6,331 bases of DNA from Candidatus Zipacnadia bacterium (GCA_029820915.1 JALGUI010000146.1:1-6331), one strand, 5' to 3'; positions 1 through 5,612 are shown, counted from the first letter of the stretch. Program-made: numbers and translations. Notes: generated by a model from the sequence alone, not told the origin.

Positions 1-848
1 GCAAGTGGGCCGGCGGGCATCTGGCGCCCGGGCAGCGGACCATCATCACGGCCGAGCAGTCCTTCCACGGCCGGACGCTGACGACCATCACCGCGACCGG
101 CCAGGAGAAGTACCAGAAGGCCTTCGAACCTCTGCCGCCGGGCTTCGGGTACGTCCCGTTCGGCGACCTGGACGCGCTGGCGGCGGCCGCGGACGATGCC
201 GTCTGCGCGGTCATGCTTGAGCCCATTCAGGCGGAGGGCGGGATCAACGTCCCGCCCGACGACTACCTGCCCGGCGTCCGGCGCCTGTGCGATGACCGGG
301 GCATCCTGCTCATCCTCGACGAGGTGCAGACCGGCCTCGGGCGCACCGGGCGATGGTTCGGCTACCAGCACCACGGCATCGAGCCCGACATCATGACGCT
401 GGCGAAGTCGCTGGGCGGCGGCTTCCCCATCGGCGCGTGCCTCGCGGCCGGCGACGTGGCGACCGCCTTCGAGCCGGGCGATCACGCCTCGACCTTCGGC
501 GGCAATCACCTCGCCTGCGCGGCGGCCCTCGAGACCCTCGCCATCATCGAGGACGAGGGCTTGGTGGGCAACGCGCGGGAGATGGGCGAGCTTCTGGTCG
601 CCCGCTTCACGGAACTCGCCGCGTCTCATGGCCTGGTCGATCACATCCGGGGCAAGGGCCTGCTGCTCGGGGTGCAGTTCACCGACGACGTGGCCAGGGA
701 CGTCTCCGCCGCCTGCATGGAGCGGGGCCTGGTCGTCAACGCCCTGGGGACCGACCTGCTGCGGCTGGCGCCGCCGCTGAGCATTACCGCCGAAGAGTGC
801 GAGTGTGCCGTCGAGACCATCGCGGGAGTACTGCACGAAATAGCGTGA
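1..848 (+). CDS. argD: Acetylornithine/succinyldiaminopimelate-type aminotransferase (ArgD), C-terminal part, 5' end outside window
   Basis: The reading frame is open from base 3 (and beyond the left edge) to the TGA at 846-848, giving 281 residues. ArgD proteins are usually about 390-400 residues, so roughly 110-120 N-terminal residues lie upstream. It is a class III, fold-type I PLP aminotransferase. In the arginine pathway such enzymes transfer the amino group between N-acetylornithine and 2-oxoglutarate in the cytoplasm, and many also act in lysine synthesis. Visible marks, numbered in this fragment: SFHGRT at about 20-25; LDEVQTGLGRTG at about 105-116, with the Asp that contacts the PLP pyridine nitrogen; LAKSLGGGFPIGA at about 133-145, with Lys135 as the Schiff-base lysine; and STFGGNHLACAAA following it. 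RGKGLLLG and the C-terminal small domain are intact. Related class III members (4-aminobutyrate or ornithine aminotransferases) are the main alternatives. No other arg gene is visible here to settle the pathway. Confidence 0.88.
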   Translation, partial: KWAGGHLAPGQRTIITAEQSFHGRTLTTITATGQEKYQKAFEPLPPGFGYVPFGDLDALAAAADDAVCAVMLEPIQAEGGINVPPDDYLPGVRRLCDDRGILLILDEVQTGLGRTGRWFGYQHHGIEPDIMTLAKSLGGGFPIGACLAAGDVATAFEPGDHASTFGGNHLACAAALETLAIIEDEGLVGNAREMGELLVARFTELAASHGLVDHIRGKGLLLGVQFTDDVARDVSAACMERGLVVNALGTDLLRLAPPLSITAEECECAVETIAGVLHEIA

Positions 849-874
849 CGCGCCCTCTCGCCCCGAGAACCGCG

Positions 875-904
875 AGCGCCCCACTCCGTCCGGAGCGGGG
901 CGCT
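875..904. terminator. GC-rich hairpin between convergent argD and the minus-strand barrel gene
   Basis: An inverted repeat AGCGCCCCACTCCG / CGGAGCGGGGCGCT is separated by two bases. It forms a 14-bp arm with one A-C mismatch, so the real loop would be slightly larger. It starts 26 bases after the argD stop and lies 24 bases beyond the stop of the convergent gene. That position suits a bidirectional terminator. No U-run follows on either strand, so it is not a textbook intrinsic terminator. Confidence 0.6.
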
Positions 905-928
905 ACTGGTCGTGCGGTGTGCGTCGCC

Positions 929-1654
929 CTAGAAGCCGGTAACGAGCGTGAAGCCGTAGCCCATGTTGTCGTCGAGCACGCCGATCTCGGTGACCGCCCA
1001 CTCGCTCCACCAGTAGCGGAGCGCGGCGTTGAAGTTCTCGCCGTCATGCTCGAGCTGGAGCCGCGCGTAGTCGAAGATGGTGAGGTCCACGCCGCCGAAG
1101 AGGCCGTCAAGCGGGCTGTCGGGCAGCTCTGTCTCGCCGACCCCGAGTGTGAACAGCGCGGTGTTGTCGCCGTTCGGGTCCAGCGGGAGTTCCTTGCTGA
1201 GCACTACGTACCAGGCGCGGTTGATCTCGTCGCTCAGGTCGCGGCCACCCACGGCGAGCGTCGGCGCCCTCGGGTCCAGGCCGAAGAGGCGGTCAAGCGG
1301 GACGCAGTACTTCGCCTGGTAAACCGTCTCCTGGCCCGCGCCCGTGTATGCCTCATCCAGGCCCGTGACGCCGCCCTCGAGGCCCTCGTAGATGCTGACA
1401 TTGGCGCCCCAGACGGTCTGCCACTCGCCCTCGACGTCGATGACGTGCAGGTGAGCCTGAACGTCCGTCGGGGCGATGGTCTGTGCGGTCGGCACGACGA
1501 TGAGACCGGTGCCGCCGAACCAACTCGGGAGCGGCGCATCCCGCACGTCATCGGCCGTCCACAAATCCCCACCGTCCCAGCCCTGCGCCCAGCCGAAGCC
1601 GGCGCACAAAACCAGCACCACCGCAACCACTGCTGCAACTGTATGAGCGCGCAC
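929..1654 (-). CDS. Secreted YjbH-like small beta-barrel outer-membrane protein
   Basis: With the GTG start at 1654-1652 the product is 241 residues. This start is chosen for three reasons: a strong GGAGGTG lies at 1661-1667; the protein then begins with a classic signal peptide (MRAH, a hydrophobic run to about residue 20, then GWA|QG as a likely signal peptidase I site at 23/24); and the longer in-frame ATG at 1702 falls at about the predicted transcription start of the promoter at 1708-1736. The mature part has features I associate with YjbH-type barrel proteins: WFGGTGLIVVPTA near the N-terminus, a conserved-looking APTLAVGGRDLSDE segment, LDGLFGGVD, and LEHDGENFNAALRYWW. Alternating strands run to a C-terminal Phe, typical of outer-membrane barrels. 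In known families these proteins relate to exopolysaccharide export, but no polysaccharide genes are adjacent. Family assignment is from memory of motifs; the precise role is unknown. Confidence 0.7.
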   Translation of the reverse strand: MRAHTVAAVVAVVLVLCAGFGWAQGWDGGDLWTADDVRDAPLPSWFGGTGLIVVPTAQTIAPTDVQAHLHVIDVEGEWQTVWGANVSIYEGLEGGVTGLDEAYTGAGQETVYQAKYCVPLDRLFGLDPRAPTLAVGGRDLSDEINRAWYVVLSKELPLDPNGDNTALFTLGVGETELPDSPLDGLFGGVDLTIFDYARLQLEHDGENFNAALRYWWSEWAVTEIGVLDDNMGYGFTLVTGF

Positions 1655-1660
1655 GCCCAA

Positions 1661-1667
1661 CACCTCC
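1661..1667 (-). promoter_or_regulatory. Ribosome binding site that fixes the GTG start of the barrel gene
   Basis: On the minus strand, GGAGGTG lies just upstream of the GTG at 1654; counting from GGAGGT the spacing is seven bases. No comparable site precedes the in-frame ATG at 1702. This site, with the promoter position, decides the start. Confidence 0.8.
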
Positions 1668-1707
1668 AGAATCTGCTGTGTCGCTGGTAAGCCCGGAACC
1701 ATCGACG

Positions 1708-1736
1708 AGTATACCGAAGCGCCACAGCAGCGTCAA
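1708..1736 (-). promoter_or_regulatory. Sigma70-type promoter of the YjbH-like gene
   Basis: On the minus strand, TTGACG (1736-1731) and TATACT (1713-1708) are separated by exactly 17 bases. Each hexamer differs from consensus at one position. Transcription would begin near 1701, leaving a leader of about 47 bases before the GTG at 1654. The match is seen directly; activity is inferred. Confidence 0.8.
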
Positions 1737-1804
1737 GCCCAGCCCCCGGTTTGCGGAAGATTGCCTGGCCCCGGCCCGCTCGCTCGCTTCGTCCTCCGCC
1801 GACG

Positions 1805-1815
1805 AAGGATTCCTT
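1805..1815. repeat. Short palindrome AAGGA-T-TCCTT upstream of the oxidoreductase operon
   Basis: A perfect 5-bp inverted repeat around a single T lies 66 bases before the ATG at 1882, in a region where I find no clear -35/-10 pair for the plus-strand operon. Its size and place fit a small operator, but at 11 bases chance is possible. Confidence 0.3.
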
Positions 1816-1881
1816 TCCCTGATGCGGAACTCTCATGCGTCGTGTCGAACTCGCTCGCTCCCGCAGGTCGGAGGTCACCGC

Positions 1882-2877
1882 ATGGCACTCGCAGTCGGTC
1901 TCATTGGCCTCAAGGGCCACCAGGGGACGATTCTCAATGGCGTGCAGGCGATGGACGATGCGCGCCTGGTCGCCGTGTGCGACGATGACGACGGCAAGCT
2001 CGCGGGTGTCGCCGGCTGGCCATCCGCGAACGAGGACACACGCACCTACACGGATCCCGCCGCCATGCTCGACGAGGTGGAGCCGGACATCGTCGGCATC
2101 TGCGGCACCGACGCCGAGCGTGCGCCCACCATCCTCGCCGCCGCCGAGCGCGGCGTCCACGTCATCGCCGAGAAGCCCCTCGCCATGACGCTCGACGAGC
2201 TGGCGCAGGTGCGACAGGCGGTCGCCGACGCGGCCGTCCACCTGACGATGTTGCTGACCATGCGCTTTGAGCCGCCGTACCGCACGCTCCGGCGGCTCAT
2301 CGCCGAGGGCGCCATCGGCGAGGTGTGCCTGGCGACCATGCAGAAGTCGTACCGCCTCGGCGACCGCCCGGCCTGGCAGCGCAACCGCGACACCTTCTCG
2401 GGCATCATCCCGTTCATCGGCATCCACGCGCTGGACCTCATCCGCTGGACGACCGGGCGCGAGTTCACCGCGGGCGCCGCCTGGTGCGCGAACGTCGGCC
2501 ACCCCGACATGGGTGACCTCGAGGACAGCGCCTCCGTAGCCCTGGGGCTCGACAACGGTGGCTCGGCGACGGCGCGCCTCGACTACTGCCGGCCCGCCGC
2601 GGCCCCCACCCACGGCGATGACCGCCTGCGCGTCGCCGGAAACCGGGGCGTCATCGAGTTCACGTACACGGGCGAGGAGGTCATCCTCATCACCGGTGAC
2701 GAAGGCCCGCGCGTCATCGACGTGGACGACAAGCTCGACCAGTTCGCCGACTTCGTGGCGAGCATCCGCGGCGAGGGCGAGTGCGGGGCGCCCGCCGAGG
2801 ACTGCTTCCGCATGACCGAGGTGTGCCTGAAGCTGCGCGACGCGGTGGGCACCGGCGCCGTCGCCGATCTGAGCTGA
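1882..2877 (+). CDS. Gfo/Idh/MocA-family NAD(P)-dependent oxidoreductase
   Basis: This gene encodes 331 residues, within the usual 320-390 range for the family. The start is ATG 1882, with GGAGGT at 1870-1875 and six bases between; the frame is open further upstream but without a comparable site. The N-terminal Rossmann fold begins at once, with VGLIGLKGHQG at residues 5-15 as a variant of the GxGxxG dinucleotide loop. DIVGICGTDAERAP follows at about 69-82 and AEKPLA at 96-101, where Lys98 is the family's catalytic/cofactor-binding lysine. The C-terminal sheet domain carries GIHALDLIRW at 180-189, with His182 as the usual active-site histidine. Members oxidise or reduce sugars, inositols, amino sugars and related compounds; the substrate cannot be read from sequence. 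It is the first gene of a tight unit with the fumarase genes, which abut its stop. That pairing does not reveal the substrate. Confidence 0.85.
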   Translation: MALAVGLIGLKGHQGTILNGVQAMDDARLVAVCDDDDGKLAGVAGWPSANEDTRTYTDPAAMLDEVEPDIVGICGTDAERAPTILAAAERGVHVIAEKPLAMTLDELAQVRQAVADAAVHLTMLLTMRFEPPYRTLRRLIAEGAIGEVCLATMQKSYRLGDRPAWQRNRDTFSGIIPFIGIHALDLIRWTTGREFTAGAAWCANVGHPDMGDLEDSASVALGLDNGGSATARLDYCRPAAAPTHGDDRLRVAGNRGVIEFTYTGEEVILITGDEGPRVIDVDDKLDQFADFVASIRGEGECGAPAEDCFRMTEVCLKLRDAVGTGAVADLS

Positions 2878-2906
2878 TGCGTCGCGCGAAGGGACCTGCC
2901 CCACGC

Positions 2907-3752
2907 ATGAGGGAGATCGACGTTGGTCGCATCACCGACACCGTCGCCGACATGGCGCGGCGCTCGAATATCGAGCTGCCCGATGACGTCGTGGCCGCGC
3001 TGCGCGCCGCGCGTGAGCGCGAGACGTTACGGATCGCGCGCGAGGTGCTCGACCAGCTTCTGCTCAACGCCGAGCGCGCGCGCGAGACCGGGCTGCCGCT
3101 GTGCCAGGACACCGGGGTGGCCGTCGTCTTCATCGACCTCGGCCAGGACGTGCACCTGACCGGCGGCGACCTGCAGGCGGCCGTGGATGACGGCGTGCGG
3201 CGAGGGTACCAGGAGGGCTACCTGCGCAAGTCCGTGGTGCGCGACCCGCTGGACCGGTCTACGAACACCGGCGACAACACGCCCGCCGTGATGCACCTGC
3301 GCCTCGTCGCGGGCGACCGCGTCACCGTGCACTTCGCACCCAAGGGCGGGGGCAGCGAGAACATGAGCGCGCTGTGGATGCTCACGCCCGCCCAGGGGCG
3401 CAGCGGCGTGGTCGAGGCGATCGCGGCGCAGGTCGGCGCCGCCGGCGGCATGCCCTGCCCGCCGCTGGTGCTGGGCGTGGGGCTGGGCGGCACCTTCGAG
3501 ATGTCGGCCCTGCTGGCCAAGCGCGCGCTGCTCCGGCCCCTGGGCGGGCCCTCGCCCATCCCGGAGGTGGCCGCGCTCGAGCGCGACATGCTCGACGCCG
3601 TCAACGCGACGGGCGTCGGGCCGATGGGGCTGGGGGGCGTCACGACCGCACTGGCCGTGCACGTTGAGCGCCACCCGTGCCACATCGCCAGCCTCCCGCT
3701 GGCGCTCAACGTCCAGTGCCACGCCGCGCGGCACATGACCGTGCTCCTCTGA
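2907..3752 (+). CDS. Class I (Fe-S) fumarate hydratase-type alpha subunit
   Basis: This gene encodes 281 residues from ATG 2907, the normal length for the separate alpha subunit of two-subunit class I fumarases. These cytoplasmic [4Fe-4S] hydro-lyases interconvert fumarate and malate in the TCA cycle. The start MREIDVGRIT matches the usual beginning of the family. An AAGGGA at 2889-2894 is a distant possible ribosome site. An in-frame ATG at 2877 would overlap the preceding stop (TGATG) and add ten residues, and cannot be excluded. Three cysteines sit at the expected cluster-ligand positions: Cys66 in LCQDTG, Cys184 in PCPPLVLGVGLGG, and Cys271 in NVQCHAARH. The segment RSTNTGDNTPA (117-127) and the PKGGGSENMSA segment (146-155) are also family hallmarks. 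L-tartrate dehydratase and mesaconase alpha subunits share this fold, so the substrate is probable rather than proven. The partner beta subunit follows directly. Confidence 0.87.
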   Translation: MREIDVGRITDTVADMARRSNIELPDDVVAALRAARERETLRIAREVLDQLLLNAERARETGLPLCQDTGVAVVFIDLGQDVHLTGGDLQAAVDDGVRRGYQEGYLRKSVVRDPLDRSTNTGDNTPAVMHLRLVAGDRVTVHFAPKGGGSENMSALWMLTPAQGRSGVVEAIAAQVGAAGGMPCPPLVLGVGLGGTFEMSALLAKRALLRPLGGPSPIPEVAALERDMLDAVNATGVGPMGLGGVTTALAVHVERHPCHIASLPLALNVQCHAARHMTVLL

Positions 3753-3806
3753 GACGCGCGCACTGCGTCCGTCGCGGCGCACCGACAACGGAAACAGGGA
3801 TCGACT

Positions 3807-4361
3807 GTGACCTCAGTCAACGCCATCGACCTGACACTGCCTCTCACTGAGGAGGCCGCCTGCAGTGTGCGCGCGGGCGACGTCGTGCATCTGACGGGCC
3901 CCCTCTACACTGCCCGCGACGCCGCGCACCAGCGCCTCGTGGCGCTCATCGAGGCCGGTGAGGAGCTGCCGATCGAGATCGCCGGGCAGGTCATCTACTA
4001 CTGCGGCCCCACGCCCGCACCTCCCGGCCGCCCGATCGGCTCGGCGGGACCCACCACCTCGTACCGTATGGACGACTTCGCGCCCGAGCTCCACCGGCTC
4101 GGCCTGCGCGGCACCATCGGCAAGGGCAACCGTTCGGCCCACGTCCGCCAGGCGCTCCGCCGCTACGGCGGCGTTTACTTCGTGGCGGTCGGCGGCGCCG
4201 GGGCGCTGCTTGCCGAACACATCACGGTCGCCGAGGTGGTCGCCTACCCCGAACTCGGGCCCGAGGCCATCCGCCGCCTCGAGGTCGAGCAGTTCCCGGT
4301 CATCGTCGGCTACGACTGCCGGGGCGGCACCGCGTTCGTGGGCGAGAAACCCCTGACCTGA
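3807..4361 (+). CDS. Class I (Fe-S) fumarate hydratase-type beta subunit
   Basis: This gene encodes 184 residues, the usual size for a stand-alone beta subunit. The start is GTG 3807, preceded by AGGGA at 3796-3800 with six bases between; no alternative start fits the family N-terminus. Visible family motifs: the TGPLYTARDAAHQR segment at 30-43; YYCGPTPAPPGRPIGSAGPTTSYRMD at 64-89, split here as the YYCGPTP and GSAGPTTSYRMD blocks; IGKGNRS at 104-110 with Lys106; and YFVAVGGAGALLAEHI at 124-139. In crystal structures of the family, the Arg of ARD, the Thr pair of PTTS and the Lys of IGKG line the active site, and all are present. The protein joins the alpha subunit encoded 54 bases upstream to form the complete hydro-lyase. 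Tartrate dehydratase beta is the main alternative. The C-terminus ends EKPLT. Confidence 0.87.
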   Translation: MTSVNAIDLTLPLTEEAACSVRAGDVVHLTGPLYTARDAAHQRLVALIEAGEELPIEIAGQVIYYCGPTPAPPGRPIGSAGPTTSYRMDDFAPELHRLGLRGTIGKGNRSAHVRQALRRYGGVYFVAVGGAGALLAEHITVAEVVAYPELGPEAIRRLEVEQFPVIVGYDCRGGTAFVGEKPLT

Positions 4362-4398
4362 GGAGTCTCGCCGAGAAGCCGCTCATACAGGGGGCGCC

Positions 4399-4839
4399 AT
4401 GGAGCGCACGCTGGTCATCGTCAAGCCGGATGCCGTGCAGCGGGGCCTGGTGGGGGAGATCATCTCGCGCTTCGAGGCCGCGGGCTTCGAGATCGTGCGG
4501 ATGCGCCTGGCGAGGCCTTCCGAGGACCTGGTCCGCCGCTTCTACTCGGAGCACGAGGGCAAGCCGCACTTCGCCCGCCTCGTCACCTACATGACCTCGG
4601 GCCCGTCGTGCTTCGCCGAGCTGCGGCGCGAGCCGGCCATCGAGCAGGCCCGGGCGCTGTGCGGCGCCACCGATCCGGACGATGCCGCGCCCGGCACCAT
4701 CCGCGGCGACCTCGGCATCGACCTGCCCCGCAACTCGGTCCACGCCTCCGATGCGCCGCGGTCCGCCGAACGCGAGATTGCGCTCATCTTCGGAGAGGAG
4801 GCGGACCACCGGCCGGCGGCCGCCGGCGCCGCCGGGTGA
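4399..4839 (+). CDS. ndk: Nucleoside diphosphate kinase
   Basis: This gene encodes 146 residues, in the normal 135-155 range. The enzyme passes the gamma phosphate of ATP to other (deoxy)nucleoside diphosphates through a phosphohistidine. The start is ATG 4399, with AGGGGG at 4389-4394. Active-site residues are intact: Lys9 in VIVKPDAVQRG, Tyr49 in RRFYSEH, the YMTSGP loop at 64-69, Arg85 and Thr91 around ALCGATDP, Arg102 in PGTIRGD, Asn112, and the phosphorylated His115 in NSVHASDAPRSAEREI. The segment after TSGP (SCFAELRREPA) is less typical than the usual V-A-L-V-L-type strand but keeps the spacing. An alanine- and glycine-rich tail at 139-146 goes beyond the conserved core. It follows fumarase beta by 37 bases and is probably co-transcribed. 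Confidence 0.95.
   Translation: MERTLVIVKPDAVQRGLVGEIISRFEAAGFEIVRMRLARPSEDLVRRFYSEHEGKPHFARLVTYMTSGPSCFAELRREPAIEQARALCGATDPDDAAPGTIRGDLGIDLPRNSVHASDAPRSAEREIALIFGEEADHRPAAAGAAG
4812..4827. terminator. Perfect 16-base GC palindrome at the 3' end of ndk, possible weak terminator
   Basis: GCCGGCGGCCGCCGGC is self-complementary without a spacer. It overlaps the codons for the Ala/Gly-rich tail of ndk and ends 12 bases before the end of its stop codon. No U-run follows. I see no better terminator in the 57 bases between the convergent ndk and pilin stops, so it might serve both strands, but it may simply be GC-rich coding sequence. Confidence 0.2.
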
Positions 4840-4896
4840 CACGGCACTCCGCACCTCTGGATGCGCCCGTAGGTCGGCTCGTGGCGTGCGCCGCCG

Positions 4897-5073
4897 TCAG
4901 TCACCGGCGTTCGCGACCGCGGTTGCGGCCTCCCCCGCGCTGTTGCTGATGGTCTCGCCCATCATCTGCCAGGCCGCGAGAGCGGCCAGCGAGACCAGGC
5001 TCACCAGGATGGCGTACTCGACGCTCGACACGCCCGCTTCATCCCTGAGGAGCTGCTTCGCATGACGGACCAT
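4897..5073 (-). CDS. Flp-type pilin precursor, copy 1 (58 aa)
   Basis: This short gene begins with ATG 5073-5071, preceded by GGAGG at 5082-5086 with eight bases between, and ends with TGA at 4899-4897. The leader MVRHAKQLLRDEAG is basic and 14 residues long. It is followed by VSSVEYAILVSLVSLAAL, which gives the Flp prepilin motif G|xxxxEY: cleavage is expected after Gly14, with Glu at +5 and Tyr at +6. A single hydrophobic helix covers about residues 20-35, then AWQMMGETISN and a small polar Ala-rich tail. Flp pilins are processed by a TadV/CpaA-type prepilin peptidase and assembled by a Tad system into thin adhesive pili. No such genes are in the window. The protein aligns without gaps to the pilin at 5423-5599 (26 of 58 identical by hand count, including VEYA and AWQ). 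It is convergent with ndk. Confidence 0.85.
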   Translation of the reverse strand: MVRHAKQLLRDEAGVSSVEYAILVSLVSLAALAAWQMMGETISNSAGEAATAVANAGD

Positions 5074-5081
5074 CGTTCCGG

Positions 5082-5086
5082 CCTCC
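5082..5086 (-). promoter_or_regulatory. Ribosome binding site of pilin copy 1
   Basis: GGAGG on the minus strand, eight bases before ATG 5073. It lies in the ten-base block AGACGGAGGC, which is identical at the same spacing upstream of pilin copy 2. Confidence 0.8.
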
Positions 5087-5195
5087 GTCTACCCCAGGGC
5101 CCAGCGCGCAAAGCCTGCAACGATGCGTTGCCCGTTTGACTCGGCACTGGACCTGACATGCCCTACGGGATTCCCGTTGACAACGCTCTGCACTT

Positions 5196-5209
5196 AGTAT
5201 TCCATGTCA
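5196..5209 (-). promoter_or_regulatory. 14-base element upstream of pilin copy 1, shared with copy 2
   Basis: TGACATGGAATACT on the minus strand is identical to 5733-5720 upstream of the second pilin. Its upstream edge lies 136 bases from the A of ATG 5073, against 134 bases for the other copy. In copy 2 the element forms the -35 and spacer of a good promoter. Here the -35 would be GTGACA, and the -10 at 17 bases would be AGCGTT, which is poor. The site may be a weaker promoter, depend on an activator, or use another sigma factor. Confidence 0.6.
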
Positions 5210-5367
5210 CTCGGCGTACAAAACCCGGATGGACAAATAAAAACCACTTCCTATTGAGCTTACGGAGAACATGGGCGGTGCAATCACCGCGAGATCGAAC
5301 GCGGGATCGCGCTCATACTGCGCGATGAGCCCGGTGGGGCCGCGGTTCCTCGACTGGTCGGGTTAAG

Positions 5368-5401
5368 TGAAGCCGGCCGCCCTTGCGGGCGGCCGGCTTC
5401 A
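5368..5401 (-). terminator. Strong hairpin terminator downstream of pilin copy 2
   Basis: A perfect 15-bp stem (T-GAAGCCGGCCGCCC paired with GGGCGGCCGGCTTC-A) closes a four-base loop. Read on the minus strand the loop is GCAA, a GNRA tetraloop that adds stability. It starts 21 bases after the pilin stop. Only a weak pyrimidine-rich tail (CTTAACCC) follows on that strand, so it may rely partly on stem strength. It would separate copy 2 transcription from copy 1. Confidence 0.8.
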
Positions 5402-5422
5402 TGGCAGGCTGGCTGATCGGGT

Positions 5423-5599
5423 CTAGTTCCCACCCGTGGCTATCTGCGTCGTCGACTCCTGAATGAGGTTGCCGATCGTGTCGCCCAGGACTTGCCATGC
5501 GCCTACACTCGAGATGACGACCACGCTCAGCAGCAGGGCGTACTCGACGGTTGCGACCCCATCCTCATCCCAGAGAAGCCGCTTGATATCGTGTGTCAT
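5423..5599 (-). CDS. Flp-type pilin precursor, copy 2 (58 aa)
   Basis: The start is ATG 5599-5597, with GGAGG at 5608-5612 and eight bases between; the stop is TAG at 5425-5423. The frame stays open for 60 codons upstream, but that extension spans the promoter and untranslated leader, so the short start is preferred. The 14-residue leader MTHDIKRLLWDEDG precedes VATVEYALLLSVVVISSVGAW, placing Glu at +5 and Tyr at +6 after Gly14 as in Flp prepilins. One hydrophobic segment is followed by QVLGDTIGN and a Gln/Thr-rich polar tail ending GGN. It has the same length as copy 1, which lies downstream on the same strand. It has its own promoter (5706-5734) and terminator (5368-5401), so the copies look like separate transcription units. 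The likely role is a Tad/Flp pilus or pseudopilus subunit at the inner membrane and cell surface. An accessory pseudopilin is equally possible. Confidence 0.87.
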   Translation of the reverse strand: MTHDIKRLLWDEDGVATVEYALLLSVVVISSVGAWQVLGDTIGNLIQESTTQIATGGN

Positions 5600-5607
5600 C
5601 GTCCTCG

Positions 5608-5612
5608 CCTCC
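5608..5612 (-). promoter_or_regulatory. Ribosome binding site of pilin copy 2
   Basis: GGAGG on the minus strand, eight bases before ATG 5599. It supports the short 58-residue product over the longer open frame. Confidence 0.8.

Larger units (their letters stand above)
5074..5422. other. 349-base spacer between the two pilin genes
   Basis: This spacer carries the ribosome site and putative leader of pilin copy 1. On the side nearest copy 1 there are small inverted repeats: GCAACG-ATG-CGTTGC at 5117-5131 and ACGGGA-T-TCCCGT at 5165-5177. The 14-base element shared with the other pilin is at 5196-5209. An A/T-rich stretch (about 5216-5265) stands out from the GC-rich surroundings and could help a promoter. 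Further along are ATCGCGC/GCGCGAT at 5306-5326, a weak 31-residue plus-strand ORF (5271-5366), and the strong terminator at 5368-5401 belonging to pilin copy 2. I see no convincing additional gene. Confidence 0.6.

Noticed and set aside
849..928. Possible mobile-element or attachment-site remnants at the gene junctions
   Set aside because: No direct repeats, transposase fragments or tRNA ends were found here or at the other intergenic regions. The junctions are explained by terminators and promoters.
353..1690. Long plus-strand open frame of 445 codons
   Set aside because: It overlaps argD in another frame and then runs antisense to the YjbH-like gene. Its product is Arg/Ala/Gly-rich and has no coherent domain, as expected from high G+C.
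1779..1859. Repeated CTCGCTCGCT at 1779-1788 and 1850-1859 before the oxidoreductase
   Set aside because: These are ten-base, low-complexity matches in GC-rich DNA. Without more copies or conservation there is no reason to treat them as regulatory.
1234..2904. Long minus-strand open frame of 556 codons
   Set aside because: It is antisense to the oxidoreductase and overlaps the YjbH-like gene in another frame. The amino-acid composition is that of a GC-rich shadow frame, and both overlapped genes have clear family motifs.
3027..3788. Minus-strand open frame of 253 codons opposite fumarase alpha
   Set aside because: The sense strand encodes a complete fumarase alpha subunit with all cluster cysteines. 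The antisense product is His/Arg/Gly-rich without recognisable structure.
5091..5200. Possible c-di-GMP (GEMM-like) riboswitch in the pilin copy 1 leader
   Set aside because: A GCGCAAAGCC string near 5106-5115 recalls part of the motif, but it is on the opposite strand to the pilin transcript and lacks the paired helices around it.
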